DNA from: Pseudoxanthomonas sp. F37
GTDB taxonomy: Bacteria; Pseudomonadota; Gammaproteobacteria; Xanthomonadales; Xanthomonadaceae
Direction: 5' to 3'
DNA length: 64,000 nucleotides
NCBI RefSeq assembly: GCF_022965755.1
Contig: NZ_CP095187.1
Span: 3,038,001-3,102,000, forward strand
Notes under the pieces: generated by a model
Databases searched by the model: none
What the model saw: only the letters and a program-made list of their open reading frames with translations
Told to the model about the DNA's origin: nothing
Program-made: the position numbers and the translations under genes
In this document: piece by piece, positions 1 through 9,200 of the stretch
Numbering within the stretch: position 1 is the first letter of the stretch
Layout of the letters: each line of letters starts with the position of its first letter

Positions 1-765
1 GGCCGCGAGCGCCTCCATCGCCCGGAAGCGGCGTTCGAACTTCAGGTTGGCCCGGCGCAGCGCGCCGCCCACGTCCACCTTCGCATGACGCGCGAGGTTG
101 GCGGCGACGAACAGCAGGTCGCCGATCTCGTCCTCCAGCCGCGCATCGCGTTCGGGCGAAGGCGCGGCGGCGAGCTCGACGCGCACTTCGTCGATCTCCT
201 CGTGCAGCTTGTCGATCACCGGCGCGGTATCCGGCCAGTCGAAGCCCACGCGGGCCGCGCGCGACTGCAGCTTCACCGCGCGCTGCCACTCCGGCAGTCC
301 GCGCGACACGCCGGCCAGCGCGGACGTGTCTTCTTCGCCGGCGGCCTTGCGCTCGGCGGCCTTGATCGCTTCCCAGCTGACCGTCTGCGCCTGGGCATCG
401 GCCAACGAGGCCCCCTGTCCCGAGTCCGTCGAAGGGCCGAAGACGTGCGGGTGCCGGCGCACCATCTTGTCGCAGATGGCGTCCACGACATCGGCGAACG
501 CGAAGGCGCCCTGCTCCTGCGCCATCCGCGCATGGAAGACGACCTGCAGCAGCAGGTCCCCCAGTTCGTCCTTCAGCGCGGGCAGGTCGCCACGGTCGAT
601 CGCGTCGGCGACTTCGTAGGCCTCCTCGATCGTGTAGGGCGCGATGGTCGAGAAATCCTGCTCCAGGTCCCAGGGACAACCGCCATCGGGGGCGCGCAGG
701 CGCGCCATGATGGCCAGCAGGCGCGCAATGCCGCCTTCAGGCGGTGCGGGCATGTCCATGTTCAT
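1..765 (-). CDS. mazG: Nucleoside triphosphate pyrophosphohydrolase MazG (3' end cut by window)
   Basis: MazG hydrolyses NTPs to NMP and pyrophosphate in the cytoplasm, cleaning the nucleotide pool. The visible 255 residues carry two MazG repeats: the N-terminal one with CPWDLEQ near residue 30 and EEAYE/DELGDLLLQ helices, and the second with EEIDEV and DEIGDLLF metal-binding acidic helices near the window edge. The stop lies before base 1. Translation can start at ATG 765, 759 or 753; all overlap the 3' end of cysQ by 15 to 29 bases, suggesting coupling. The linker after HPHVFG is about seven residues longer than in E. coli MazG and coincides with a repeat-like 24-base segment (see findings). 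Family assignment is firm; the exact start is not. Confidence 0.93.
   Translation of the reverse strand, partial: MNMDMPAPPEGGIARLLAIMARLRAPDGGCPWDLEQDFSTIAPYTIEEAYEVADAIDRGDLPALKDELGDLLLQVVFHARMAQEQGAFAFADVVDAICDKMVRRHPHVFGPSTDSGQGASLADAQAQTVSWEAIKAAERKAAGEEDTSALAGVSRGLPEWQRAVKLQSRAARVGFDWPDTAPVIDKLHEEIDEVRVELAAAPSPERDARLEDEIGDLLFVAANLARHAKVDVGGALRRANLKFERRFRAMEALAA
413..436. repeat. Short REP-like segment inside mazG
   Basis: On the minus strand this segment reads CCCTTCGACGGACTCGGG followed by ACAGGG. It resembles the dispersed CCCTTCGACAGGCTCAGGGC-type repeats common in GC-rich bacterial genomes. It is translated in frame in mazG as PSTDSGQG, in a linker that is shorter in E. coli MazG. 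Resemblance to that repeat class is from memory, not a search. Confidence 0.4.
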
Positions 766-1573
766 CCCCCAGCGCCCGGGCCAGCCACGTGCGCCACGGC
801 AGCGTCATGTCGCCCATCGCGACGAAGTCGCCGTTGAGCAGCGTCTCGCGGCGGTTGTAGCGGAACGCGCGGCCATCCGGCGCCAGCAGCGCGCCACCGG
901 CGGCCTCCAGCACGCACTGCGCCGCGGCGGTGTCCCATTCGCTGGTCGGACCGAAACGCGGATAGACGTCCAGTGCGCCCTCGGCGATGCGGCAGAACTT
1001 CAGCGACGATCCCAGCGACACCTCCTCGATGCCGCCCATCGCATCCAGGAAGGCCTGGGTGCGCGCATCGCGGTGCGAACGGCTGGCGGCGACCTTCAGC
1101 GCACCGGTCGCGGGCGAGCGCGTGCGGATCGGCGTATCCACGTCTCCCACGCGACGGTAGGCATTGCGTCCCTGGCGCGCATGCCAAGTTTCGCCGCTCA
1201 CCGGCGCGTGCACCACGCCGAAGATGGGTTCGTTCTGCTCGATCAGCGCGATGTTGACGGTGAACTCGCCATTGCGCTTGATGAACTCGCGGGTGCCGTC
1301 CAGCGGATCCACCAGCCAGTAGGTCGGCCACTGGCTGCGTTCGCTCCACGGGATGTCGGCCGCTTCCTCCGACAGGACGGGCCACTGCGGGGTCAGCCTG
1401 CGCAGGCCGTCGGTGATCACCTGGTGGGCGGCCATGTCGGCGGCGGTCAGCGGGCTGTCGTCGGTCTTCTGCTGCACGTCGAAGGTGCCTTCGTACACGG
1501 CCATGATGGCCTGGCCCGCTTCGCGGGCGATGACGATGACGGCTTCGTGCAGGTCGGCGGTCATGCGGCTCAT
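737..1573 (-). CDS. cysQ: 3'(2'),5'-bisphosphate nucleotidase CysQ
   Basis: CysQ removes the 3'-phosphate from PAP (and PAPS), a by-product of sulfate assimilation. The protein has 278 residues from the chosen start. It shows the inositol-monophosphatase-fold signature: the metal-ligand EE pair near residues 69-70, DPLDGTREF near 89-97, and the second metal motif EWDTAAAQ near the C-terminus. The start is the ATG at 1573, which overlaps the nudE stop as ATGA; this favours it over an upstream in-frame codon at 1591. It overlaps mazG at its 3' end, so nudE-cysQ-mazG looks like one translationally coupled operon. Confidence 0.93.
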   Translation of the reverse strand: MSRMTADLHEAVIVIAREAGQAIMAVYEGTFDVQQKTDDSPLTAADMAAHQVITDGLRRLTPQWPVLSEEAADIPWSERSQWPTYWLVDPLDGTREFIKRNGEFTVNIALIEQNEPIFGVVHAPVSGETWHARQGRNAYRRVGDVDTPIRTRSPATGALKVAASRSHRDARTQAFLDAMGGIEEVSLGSSLKFCRIAEGALDVYPRFGPTSEWDTAAAQCVLEAAGGALLAPDGRAFRYNRRETLLNGDFVAMGDMTLPWRTWLARALGDEHGHARTA

Positions 1574-2118
1574 GTCCGCTCTTTCAACCATTCGCGGGCG
1601 ATGAACAACGCCGCCAGCGAACGGCCTTCCGAAAAATCCTCGCGCAGCATCAGCCGGTCGAGGTCTTGCAACTTCCAGGGCACTACTTCCAACTCCTCGG
1701 GTTCATCCCCCGGCAGGCGCTCGGGGTACAGGTCTCTTGCCACCACCAGCCAGGACTGGTGGCTCATGTAGGTGGGCGCCAGGGTCAGGGCACGGAGCAC
1801 GTCGATGCGGCGCGCGCCGAAGCCGGCCTCTTCCTTCAGTTCGCGGTCGGCCGCCTGTTCCGGCGTCTCGCCCGCGTCGATGCGGCCCTTCACCAGGCCC
1901 AGTTCGTAGCGGTGCATGCCGGCGGCGTACTCGCGCACCAGCAGCACCGTGTCCTCGTCCTGCATCGGCACCACGACCACGGCGCCATGGCCCTGCGAAC
2001 GCAACCGGTGGTAGCGACGGCGCTCGCCGTTGCTGAATTCCAGGTCCAGTTCTTCGACATGCCGGTCGGGCCCGTCGGTGCGCTGGGTGATGCCATGGAT
2101 GATCGGCAGTCGGCTCAT
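1570..2118 (-). CDS. nudE: ADP compounds hydrolase NudE (Nudix)
   Basis: A Nudix pyrophosphatase of about 182 residues, expected to cleave ADP-ribose, Ap3A and NADH-type dinucleotides. The complete Nudix box (G-x5-E-x7-REUxEExGU) is visible: GRIDAGE from about residue 78, then RELKEEAGF at 92-100. DLEFSNG near residue 25 matches the NudE N-terminus. Start MSRLP at 2118 was chosen; an ATG at 2133 would add five residues. It lies divergently from bioA, with about 100 bases between for both promoters, and overlaps cysQ by ATGA. Confidence 0.9.
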   Translation of the reverse strand: MSRLPIIHGITQRTDGPDRHVEELDLEFSNGERRRYHRLRSQGHGAVVVVPMQDEDTVLLVREYAAGMHRYELGLVKGRIDAGETPEQAADRELKEEAGFGARRIDVLRALTLAPTYMSHQSWLVVARDLYPERLPGDEPEELEVVPWKLQDLDRLMLREDFSEGRSLAALFIAREWLKERT

Positions 2119-2219
2119 CGGGCGGCGCGGCATCCGCGCCCGGCACGCAGGGCGCGACGACGGCAGGGGGCGGAGCCCGATATCATGTGGGGATGCGACA
2201 ACAGGATCATCGAGTGGGA

Positions 2220-3593
2220 ATGCTAGCAGAGGCGGAGGACTGGCGTAGCCGCGATCTGTCGGTGCTGTGGCATCCCTGCACCCAGATGCGTGAGCACCCG
2301 CACACCTTGCCGCTGGTGCCGATCGCCCGCGGCGAGGGCGCCTGGCTGGTGGGCCATGACGGCACCCGCTACCTGGACGCGGTCAGCAGCTGGTGGACCA
2401 ACCTGTTCGGCCACGCCGAGCCGCGCATCGGCGCCGCCATCGCCGCACAGGCGGGGGCGCTGGAACAGGTGATGCTGGCCGGCTTCACCCACGCGCCCGC
2501 GGTGGAACTGGCCGAGCGCCTGCTGGCGGTGGCGCCGCGGCAGGCCGGTCGCGCGCCGCTGTCCAAGGTGTTCTACGCCGACAATGGCTCTGCCGGCGTG
2601 GAAGTGGCGCTGAAGATGGCCTTCCACTGGTTCCACAACCGCGGCGAGCACCGCCGGACCCGGTTCGTCGCGCTGGAGAACGGCTACCACGGCGAAACGC
2701 TGGGCGCGCTCGCGGTGGGCGACATCCCGCTGTACCGGCGCGTGTATGCGCCGCTGCTGGCCGAAGCGCTGTTCGCGCCGTCGCCCGACGCCTACCTGGC
2801 GCAGCCGGAAGAATCCCCGGCCGCATGCGCCGCGCGCGCCGCCGATGCGCTGGCCGCCCTGCTCGACCGGCACGCCGGCGAGATCTGCGCGGTGATCGTC
2901 GAGCCGCGCGTGCAGTGCGCCGGTGGCATGCGCATGCATCATCCGGACTACCTGGCGCGGGTGCGCGAGCTCTGCGACGCCAGCGGCGCGTTCCTGATCG
3001 CCGACGAGATCGCGGTGGGTTTCGGCCGTACCGGCACCCTGTTCGCCAGCGAGCAGAGCGGCGTGATGCCCGACCTGCTGTGCCTGTCGAAGGGCCTGAC
3101 CGGCGGCTTCCTGCCGTTGGCGGCGGTACTGGCCACGCAGTCCATCTACGACGGTTTCCTCGACGATTCGCGCGAACGCGCCTTCCTGCATTCGCACAGC
3201 TACACCGGCAATCCACTGGCCTGCGCCGCCGCGCTGGCATCGCTGGCCATCTTCCGCGACGACGACATCCTGGCGCGCAACCGCGTCACCGCGCGCGCGA
3301 TGGCCGCGCTGGCCGAACCGCTGGCCAGCCACCGCCATGTGGCCGACGTGCGCCAGGCCGGCATGGTGCTGGCGTTCGAACTGACCCGGGACGGCAACAA
3401 GGCCACGCCTTTCCCCGCCGCCGCACGCGTGGGCCTGAAGGCCTACCGCGCCGCGCTGGCGCGGGGCGTCGTGCTGCGCCCCCTGGGCGACGTGCTGTAC
3501 TGGATGCCGCCGTACTGCGTGGAGACCGACGACCTGCAGCATCTGGCCGACGTCACCCGCCACGCCATCGAGGAAGCCACCGCATGCGCCTGA
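2220..3593 (+). CDS. bioA: Adenosylmethionine-8-amino-7-oxononanoate aminotransferase BioA
   Basis: BioA transfers an amino group from S-adenosylmethionine to KAPA to make DAPA in biotin synthesis. The 457-residue protein starts with the family signature WHPCTQM about 17 residues in. It contains the PLP-binding class III aminotransferase motifs IADEIAVGFGRTGT and the Schiff-base lysine in LCLSKGLTGG (about Lys291). ATG 2220 follows a GAG-GGG purine stretch and gives the usual distance to WHPCT; ATG 2193 is an alternative. The stop overlaps the rsmE start by 10 bases. No other biotin gene is adjacent. Confidence 0.95.
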   Translation: MLAEAEDWRSRDLSVLWHPCTQMREHPHTLPLVPIARGEGAWLVGHDGTRYLDAVSSWWTNLFGHAEPRIGAAIAAQAGALEQVMLAGFTHAPAVELAERLLAVAPRQAGRAPLSKVFYADNGSAGVEVALKMAFHWFHNRGEHRRTRFVALENGYHGETLGALAVGDIPLYRRVYAPLLAEALFAPSPDAYLAQPEESPAACAARAADALAALLDRHAGEICAVIVEPRVQCAGGMRMHHPDYLARVRELCDASGAFLIADEIAVGFGRTGTLFASEQSGVMPDLLCLSKGLTGGFLPLAAVLATQSIYDGFLDDSRERAFLHSHSYTGNPLACAAALASLAIFRDDDILARNRVTARAMAALAEPLASHRHVADVRQAGMVLAFELTRDGNKATPFPAAARVGLKAYRAALARGVVLRPLGDVLYWMPPYCVETDDLQHLADVTRHAIEEATACA

Positions 3594-4315
3594 CCCGCTG
3601 TTACGTGGAGCTGCCGCTGCGGGCGGGCGCGCGCGTCGTCCTGCCCGAACTGACGGCCAACCACCTGGCCCGCGTGCTGCGGCTGCGCGAAGGCGACGCC
3701 TGCGTGCTGTTCAACGGCGACGGCCAGGATCATGACGGCCGCATCGCGTCGATCGGCAAGCGCGAGGTGGTGGTCGAGCTGCAGGCGTCGCGCGCGGTCC
3801 ATACCGAATCGCCGCTGCAGGTCACCCTGCTGCAGGGCGTCGCGCGCGGCGAGAAGATGGACCTGATCCTGCAGAAGGCGACCGAACTGGGCGTCGCCGC
3901 CGTGATCCCGGTCATGGCCGAACGCACCGAGGTGAAACTGGATGCCGAGCGCGCGGAGAAGCGCGTGGCGCACTGGCGCAGTGTCATCGCCTCGGCCTGC
4001 GAACAGAGCGGCCGTGCGCGCCTGCCGGCGTTGTCCGCGCCGACCCCGCTCAACGACGCCGCGCGCGGCATCGCCGGCGATGCGTTGCGCCTGACGCTCG
4101 ACCCCACCGGCGACGTGTCGCTGGCGACCGTGCAGGTCACGACGGGAGCGGTGGTGATCGCGATCGGTCCGGAGGGCGGCTGGTCGCCGCGCGATCGCGA
4201 CACGCTGTCGGCGGCAGGGTTCACCGGCCTGCGCCTCGGTCCGCGCATCCTGCGCACGGAAACCGCCGGCCTGGCCGCCATCGCCGCGCTGCAATCGCGC
4301 TTCGGCGACCTGTAG
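3584..4315 (+). CDS. rsmE: 16S rRNA (uracil1498-N3)-methyltransferase RsmE
   Basis: RsmE methylates U1498 of 16S rRNA using S-adenosylmethionine. The 243-residue protein has the N-terminal PUA-like part (NHLARVLRLREGD) and the C-terminal SPOUT trefoil-knot signatures: EKMDLILQKATELGV mid-protein, AIGPEGGWSPRD around residue 195, then LGPRILRTETA. The ATG at 3584 overlaps the end of bioA by 10 bases, so it probably depends on bioA translation. No obvious U-tract terminator follows. Confidence 0.95.
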   Translation: MRLTRCYVELPLRAGARVVLPELTANHLARVLRLREGDACVLFNGDGQDHDGRIASIGKREVVVELQASRAVHTESPLQVTLLQGVARGEKMDLILQKATELGVAAVIPVMAERTEVKLDAERAEKRVAHWRSVIASACEQSGRARLPALSAPTPLNDAARGIAGDALRLTLDPTGDVSLATVQVTTGAVVIAIGPEGGWSPRDRDTLSAAGFTGLRLGPRILRTETAGLAAIAALQSRFGDL

Positions 4316-4437
4316 GGCGACTGCACCTGGCGTTCGCAGGCTGGGTTGACAAACTCAGCACAGGATCTGTCCGCGCCCGCGGTGCCGGGTCCACCAAGCC
4401 CGCCTACGGCTTGCCGCCACCCCACAGGAAAGCATCT

Positions 4438-4509
4438 GTAGGAGCGGCCCATGGCCGCTATGCTCTTCCCATGGAACCGAGAAGCATCGCGGCCATCCGC
4501 CGCTCCTGC
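4438..4509. repeat. GTAG-type hairpin repeat (single imperfect copy)
   Basis: Begins GTAGGAGCGGCCCATGGCCGC and ends GCGGCCATCCGCCGCTCCTGC, forming an imperfect hairpin. It belongs to the same family as the four-copy array at 60542-60889: same GTAGGAGCG head, GCATCGCG in the second arm and GCTCCT tail. It lies between the convergent genes rsmE and chpC, where it may help end both transcripts. The remaining 120 bases between the genes show nothing else I recognise. Confidence 0.7.
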
Positions 4510-4524
4510 GGGTTCCGGTGTGTC

Positions 4525-4995
4525 TCAGGCCGCCTGGGCCAGCGCCTCGCCGATCATCGTCTCCACCACTTCCAGGTCCGGCAGCACGGCGGCTTCGTCG
4601 CCGAGCAGCACGCGGACCTTCACGCCGACCGGGAGCGCTTCCTCGGTCGCGTCGGCCAGCAGGCCGTCGCGCGGCACCGACACCAGGCGCGGGAACGAGG
4701 GCGTGAGCAGGGCGAAGTACGGACGGTCCTTGTCGCCGCTCAACGCCTTCAGCACCACGATCTTGCTGTTCAGTGCGACCGGTTCGTTCGCGTTGCCGCT
4801 CAGGCGGCCGAACGCCACCAGCGGCACCGGCCAGCCGTGCCAGTCGATCCGGCCCGGCAGCCAGTCGGGCATGCCGGCGATCGGCTCGACCGGTGCGCGG
4901 GTCAGCACCTCGGCCACGGTGGCGTTGGGCAGCAGCAGGCGGTGCTCGCCCGCCTGGATCAGGACGCCGCGGATCTCATCGTTGGAATGGGCCAT
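4525..4995 (-). CDS. chpC: CheW-like adaptor ChpC of the Pil-Chp system
   Basis: A 156-residue single-domain CheW-type protein. In Pseudomonas, ChpC is an accessory adaptor thought to link further receptors to the ChpA kinase. Visible features fit a CheW fold: LIQAGEHRLLLPNATVAEVL at the start, PVEPIAGMPDWLPGRIDW around residues 35-52 (the loop where CheW has GxxNLRG), and a hydrophobic VLLGDEAAVLPDLEVVE end. It is the last gene of the pilG-to-chpC run and starts 10 bases after chpB stops. Assigned by domain and position; similarity to ChpC itself was not tested. Confidence 0.8.
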   Translation of the reverse strand: MAHSNDEIRGVLIQAGEHRLLLPNATVAEVLTRAPVEPIAGMPDWLPGRIDWHGWPVPLVAFGRLSGNANEPVALNSKIVVLKALSGDKDRPYFALLTPSFPRLVSVPRDGLLADATEEALPVGVKVRVLLGDEAAVLPDLEVVETMIGEALAQAA

Positions 4996-5005
4996 GGTGT
5001 GTTCC

Positions 5006-6244
5006 TCAGAACCAGCGGTCGGTCAGGCGCTGCGCCAGTTGCGCGGGCGTGCCGAGATCGGCGCCGCGGGCGGCCAGCGCACGCGGCGCGGCCGGGTCGT
5101 AGCAGCCTTCCTGCGACTGGCCCAGCACCAGCGCGCCCTGCGTGCCCAGCGTCGCCGCCGGATCGACCAGCGCACTGTCGCTGCCGCTGAGCAGCAATAC
5201 CGCACTGTCGGCAGGGGGAAGCTGCGGGATCATCGTGTGGATCACCGCGCCGGGGCGGAACGCCACCTGGCCGGCATCCACGAACGGCACGACGTCGCCG
5301 GGCAGCACATAGACGTGTCCCGCTTCGGCGGGCGTGCCGGCCTCGGCCAGCACCACCGGCATGTGCGCCACGCGCTCCATCTGCCGGACCAGGTTGTCGT
5401 AGCGGCCACCATCCAGGCGCAGGTGCACCAGCACCGGCTTGGGAAACCCCTCCGGCAGCTCGGCCAGCAGCTTGCGCACCGCATCGGGGCCGCCGATGCC
5501 GGCGAACACCAGTACCGCGCCCTGCACACGGGCGGCCGCCGACGTACCGCCGGCGTCCAGGGGTTCCAGTTCCAGGCTGGACAGGTCGAACTTGGGCGCC
5601 GGGACCGGCGGCGGGGCCGAAGGCGCGTCCGGCAGCGGCGGCGGTACGGCCGGAGACGGGGCCGGCGCCGTTTCCTGGCTGGCCGTGCGCAGCCAGTCGT
5701 CGGCATCGACCACCTGTTCCCCGGCCTGGCGCGCCTGCAGGCCTCCGGTATAGGCGAAATCGTCGCTCGGCAGTTCCAGCGCCCGGTCGGCCGCCTCCTC
5801 CAGGTGCAGGGCGATTCCGTCGGCTTCGTGCAGTTGCGCGGGCGTCACCGGCAGACCGGGCTCCAGCTGCAGGACCATGTCCTCTTCACGGCCGGGAGGC
5901 AGGACGTCGCGGTGGCCGTGCAGCTTGGCGGCCAGGTGCCGCGCCCATCGTTGCGCGTCCCAGCCCTGCCGGCGGGCGGCCAGATCGGCCTCGTCGAAGA
6001 TGACCGCGACCGCGGGGTCGTGCAGCACGCTGTCGAAGCGCTCCAGGCTGTCCTCGATGGCCGGTTCCAGCGCCACCAGCACCACCTGCGGCGCACTGCC
6101 GCCCAGGGCATCGGCGTCGAGGGTGTTGGGGTCGTCTTCCAGCACGATGTCGGCACCCGCCTCGTGCAGCGCCACGCGCAGGCGCTCGCGCGCCTCGCCC
6201 GGGCGCGCCAGCAGGGCGACGCGTTTGGCTTCACTCACGGACAC
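5006..6244 (-). CDS. chpB: ChpB, CheB-like methylesterase with degenerate active site
   Basis: ChpB would demethylate the receptor PilJ. The 412-residue protein has an N-terminal receiver-like region (about 1-115) without the acidic pair or phospho-acceptor aspartate, a Pro/Ala-rich linker (about 185-215), and a CheB C-terminal domain from about residue 240. The usual catalytic GASTGG reads AGIGGP: Gly249 replaces the serine. The histidine (PVLVHLRL) and a plausible aspartate (LSGSDSA) remain. Its start overlaps the chpA stop by 14 bases. Placement is clear, but enzyme activity is doubtful; it may act as a scaffold. Confidence 0.8.
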   Translation of the reverse strand: MSVSEAKRVALLARPGEARERLRVALHEAGADIVLEDDPNTLDADALGGSAPQVVLVALEPAIEDSLERFDSVLHDPAVAVIFDEADLAARRQGWDAQRWARHLAAKLHGHRDVLPPGREEDMVLQLEPGLPVTPAQLHEADGIALHLEEAADRALELPSDDFAYTGGLQARQAGEQVVDADDWLRTASQETAPAPSPAVPPPLPDAPSAPPPVPAPKFDLSSLELEPLDAGGTSAAARVQGAVLVFAGIGGPDAVRKLLAELPEGFPKPVLVHLRLDGGRYDNLVRQMERVAHMPVVLAEAGTPAEAGHVYVLPGDVVPFVDAGQVAFRPGAVIHTMIPQLPPADSAVLLLSGSDSALVDPAATLGTQGALVLGQSQEGCYDPAAPRALAARGADLGTPAQLAQRLTDRWF

Positions 6245-9200
6245 GGGCGATTCCCAGCAGGTCGTACACGTTGCGCATCAGGTCCAGCTCCTGGTACGGC
6301 TTGCCCAGGTAGCGCTGCACGCCGATGTCGAAGGCGCGCTGGCGGTGCTTGTCGCCGGTGCGCGAGGTGATCATCACGATGGGCACGTCCTTGAAGCGGG
6401 GATCGGCCTTCATCGCGGTGGCCAGCTCGTAGCCGTCCATGCGCGGCATCTCGATGTCCAGCAGCATCAGGTCGGGCACGCGCTCCTCCAGCTTCTCCAG
6501 CGCTTCCACGCCGTCGCGCGCGGCCGAGACCTCGAAGTTGTGGCGCTCCAGCACGCGGCTGGTCACCTTGCGCATGGTCAGCGAATCGTCCACCACCATC
6601 ACCAGCGGCACGCGGCGCTGTTCGACGGCCGCCGTGGGCTGGGTCGGCTGGGCCGGCTGGGCCAGGTGGCGGCGCACCAGCGGGGCGGCGTCCAGGATCA
6701 CCACCACGCTGCCATCGCCGGTGATGGTGGCGCCGTAGATGCCCGGGATGGAGGCGATCTGCGGGCCGACCGGCTTGACCACGATCTCGCGGTTGCCCAG
6801 CACCTGGTCCACGGCGACGGCCGCACGCAGGTCGCCGGCGCGCACCAGCAGCAGCGGCACCTGCGCCTGGCCTTCGGCCTTGGCCGGGCCGTGGCCCACC
6901 AGATGACCGAGGTTGTACAGCGGATAGTCTTCGCCGGCGTAGTGATAGGCGCCGGCGCCGGCATTGAACCGGGCATGGCTGATGCGGCCGATACCACTGA
7001 CCGCCGCCACCGGCACCGCGAACTGCGTTTCGCCGATCTGCACGAACACCGCCTGGGTGACCGCCAGCGTCTGCGGCAGACGCAGGGTGAAGGTGGCGCC
7101 CTGGCCCGGCGTGGACGTGATATCCAGCGATCCGCCCAGCTGGCGCACTTCGTTGTACACCACGTCCATGCCCACGCCGCGGCCGGCCAGCTGGCTGACC
7201 TGGTCGTAGGTGCTGAAGCCGGATTCCAGGATCAGGCGGTCCAGGTCGGCGTCGGCCAACGCGGCGCCGGGCTGGATCAGCCCGCGCTGTTCGGCGCGAC
7301 GGCGGATCGCCTGGCGGTCCAGGCCGGCGCCGTCGTCGGAGACGACCAGCACCATTTCCGACCCTTCCCGGCGCAGCGCGACCTGCACGGTGCCTTCCTC
7401 GGGCTTGCCGGCCTTGCGGCGCGCCTGGGGCGATTCCAGGCCATGGGCCACGGAGTTGCGCAGCAGGTGCTCCAGCGGCGCGGTCATGCGCTCCAGCACG
7501 TTGCGGTCCATTTCGCCGTGGGTACCGGACAGCTGCAGGTTCACCTGCTTCTGCGTGTCGCTGGCCGCCTGGCGCAGCACGCGGCGCAGGCGCGGCACGA
7601 TGCCTTCGAACGGCACCATGCGCGCCCGCATCAGGCCGTCCTGCAGTTCGGAACTGACGCGCGACTGCTGCTGCAGCAGGCTGTCGTACTGGCGCGACAG
7701 GTCGTCCAGCACGCCCTGCAGGCCGCTGATGTCGGCGGCCGATTCGGCCAGCGCACGGCTGAGCTGCTGCAGGGTGGAGAAGCGGTCCAGTTCCAGCGGG
7801 TCGAACGTCGGATCCTGCTTGTCGTGCTCGCGCTGGTAGCGCGCCACGATCTGCGCTTCCGTTTCCAGGTCCAGGCGACGCAACTGGTCGTGCAGGCGGA
7901 TGTTGGTGCGGTCCAGTTCGGCCATCGCGCCGCGGAATGCACCCAACTGCTGTTCCAGGCGCGCGCGGTAGATGGCGACCTCGCCGGCATGGTTCACCAG
8001 GCGGTCCAGCAGGTCGGCGCGCACGCGCACCTGTTCCTGCTGGCCCATCGGGAAGAACTCCTCCTCGACGGGCGCAGCCAGTTCGGTCTCGATCGGGGCC
8101 GACAGCGGCGCCAGCTCGATCGATGCGGGAGCCGCTTCCGCGGCCACCGGCGCGGCCGGCAGTTCGATGCCGCGCGCACGCGCATTGAACTCGGCGATCA
8201 TGCCATCCGGGATGGCCACGGCGCGACGCGCGGTGACCCGCGCCAGCTGCGCATGCAGGGTGTCGAAGCCGCGCTCGAGCAGCTGGATCGCCCGGCGGTC
8301 CAACTCGGTGCGCTGGCCGGCGATCGATTCCAGCATCGACTCGATGGCATGGCCTAGGTCGCCGACGGCGTGGATGCCGGCCATGCGCGCGCCACCCTTC
8401 AGGGTGTGCAGGTCGCGCTGCAGGCTGATCACCAGCGCGCGGTCTTCCGGCGTCTCGCGCAGCCTGGCCAGCAGGTCGTCGGAGTGGTCGAGCAGGTCGT
8501 TGCCTTCTTCGATGAAGATCTCGACCAGATCCAGGTCCAGCCCGGTCAGGTCGAGGGCCTCTTCCGGCTCCGGCATGTCGGCGGGCGCACTGGTCACGGC
8601 AGACTCCTCGGCTTCGAGGGAGGCAACGGGTTCGACGTCCTGCGCTGCGGAAGTTTCCGCTGCGGATGCATCCACCGCTTCGCCGGCTTCGGCGGTCCGG
8701 ACGACTTCGATCGGCTCGGAGGGTTCGGCGGATGCGTCCTCCACCTCCATGCTGTCGACGATCGGCAGTGCTTCGGCTTCGGCTTCGGCTTCGGCTTCGG
8801 CTTCGGCATCAGCTTCGGCTTCGGCTACAGCCACGTCTTCCACTGTGGGCGAAGACATGTCGATGGCCGCGACGGCGTCGCCGTCGACGGCGGTCTCTTC
8901 GATGGCGGTCTCTTCGATGACTTCGACGACTTCGACGACGACGGCAGCGTCGGGGGTCTCCGCCATCATGACGGGCTCGCCCGCCCCGGTCTCGATCTCC
9001 TCTCCGGACACCCCTGCGCCGACCTCGTCCTGCGCAGCGGCGTCGTCGGCCACCTCTCCGTCGCCGGCGCTCCCGGCCCGCGGTGCGGCATCGGCCCCGG
9101 CGAGGAAGGCGGGCAGATCGGCATCGACCCGCAGGGCCTCGTCGTCCGCCACGAAGCCGGTTTCGTCCGCGGCATGCTCCGCCTCGTCCGCCGGCTGCGG

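Noticed and set aside
2393-4315. A 640-codon frame spanning bioA and rsmE.
   Set aside because: Only the last 243 codons are real (rsmE); the first part is the out-of-frame shadow of bioA, with Arg/Gly/Ala-rich nonsense.
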